The notes under the pieces were generated by a model, which was not told where the DNA came from, made no database searches, and saw nothing but the letters and a program-made list of their open reading frames with translations. From an uncultured Clostridia bacterium (GTDB lineage Bacteria; Bacillota; Clostridia; Lachnospirales; Lachnospiraceae), in the NCBI GenBank assembly GCA_947178045.1, contig CAMWWR010000114.1:1-6376 (forward strand): a DNA stretch of 6,376 bases. Reading direction: 5' to 3'. Of the stretch, positions 6,247 to 6,376 are shown in pieces; positions within the stretch are counted from its first letter, which is position 1, and each line of letters starts with the position of its first letter. Both the position numbers and the translations under genes were made by a program.

Positions 6247-6376
6247 CAGCAAATCCTTCCTTTCTCCTGTTTTTTGCCCGGGCAGGACGAAATCAGCAGC
6301 ATATCGCCCTTCAGGCAATATCTGCCGTAGCCCGCCGGAAGAATAAAATGATCACCTTTGCACAGCGTGATGCCGT
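6246..6376 (-). CDS. manA: Probable class I mannose-6-phosphate isomerase, C-terminal end (5' part outside window)
   Basis: The last 42 codons of a minus-strand gene enter from the right edge (frame starting at 6374) and stop at TGA 6248-6246. The fragment reads GITLCKGDHFILPAG, then YGRYCLKGDMLLISS, then a short Lys-rich end. The 'KGD-x-F-x-[IL]PAG-x-G-x-Y-x-[IL]-x-G' pattern followed by a beta strand is typical of the C-terminal cupin end of class I phosphomannose isomerases, which interconvert mannose-6-phosphate and fructose-6-phosphate. The stop and the next start share one base (TGATG), so translation of the YesL-family gene is probably coupled to it. A different cupin protein remains possible because the catalytic metal site is outside the window. 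Confidence 0.65.
   Translation of the reverse strand, partial: GITLCKGDHFILPAGYGRYCLKGDMLLISSCPGKKQEKGRIC
6255..6263 (-). promoter_or_regulatory. Ribosome binding site deciding the yesL-family start
   Basis: AAAGGAAGG lies 8 nt upstream of the ATG at 6246, inside the end of the preceding gene. The alternative TTG start at 6318 lies within the upstream coding sequence and is not needed for the family match, so this site supports the shorter protein. Confidence 0.8.

Noticed and set aside
6247..6318. A longer YesL-family start at a TTG codon, adding 24 residues
   Set aside because: The added residues do not resemble YesL proteins and lie in the coding region of the upstream cupin gene; the ATG at 6246 has a clear RBS and the family N-terminus.

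Overview
The window looks like chromosomal DNA from a moderately GC-rich Firmicute of the class Clostridia, most likely Lachnospiraceae-like. I infer this from strong AGGAGG-type ribosome binding sites, a Firmicute-type ABC-2 permease, an ECF sigma factor paired with a zinc-finger anti-sigma factor, and a YesL/DUF624 protein. Genus and species cannot be read from the sequence. No mobile element, CRISPR array, tRNA or rRNA is visible.

Layout from left to right. Bases 2-439 (+) are the C-terminal part of an ABC-2 type permease whose start lies outside the window. It converges with a minus-strand pair, an ECF sigma factor (1820-1338) and its six-helix zinc-finger anti-sigma factor (1345-545); the two genes overlap by 8 nt. 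Bases 1821-2077 are non-coding. They hold a candidate ECF-type promoter for the sigma operon and a strong hairpin terminator (1938-1990). Upstream on the minus strand is a second cluster, read from the right edge: the 3' end of a probable class I mannose-6-phosphate isomerase (6376-6246), a YesL/DUF624 membrane protein (6246-5446, start corrected to an ATG with a good RBS), glycogen branching enzyme GlgB (5404-2993) and an MscS-type mechanosensitive channel (2965-2078). Gaps inside this cluster are a 1-nt overlap, 41 nt and 27 nt, so the genes could form one transcript ending at the 1938-1980 hairpin.

How the genes relate. ManA and GlgB are sugar-phosphate and glycogen enzymes, and YesL proteins often sit beside carbohydrate genes. 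MscS is an osmotic safety valve and may be only a passenger. The sigma/anti-sigma pair is a self-contained envelope-signal module whose target genes are not visible here, apart from probable autoregulation.

I do not see a clearly new biological system. The most unusual element is a roughly 69-residue Lys/Ala-rich, histone-H1-like tail on an otherwise canonical GlgB. Second is a strong plus-facing terminator with no plus-strand gene just before it, which raises the possibility of long antisense readthrough across the sigma/anti-sigma operon.
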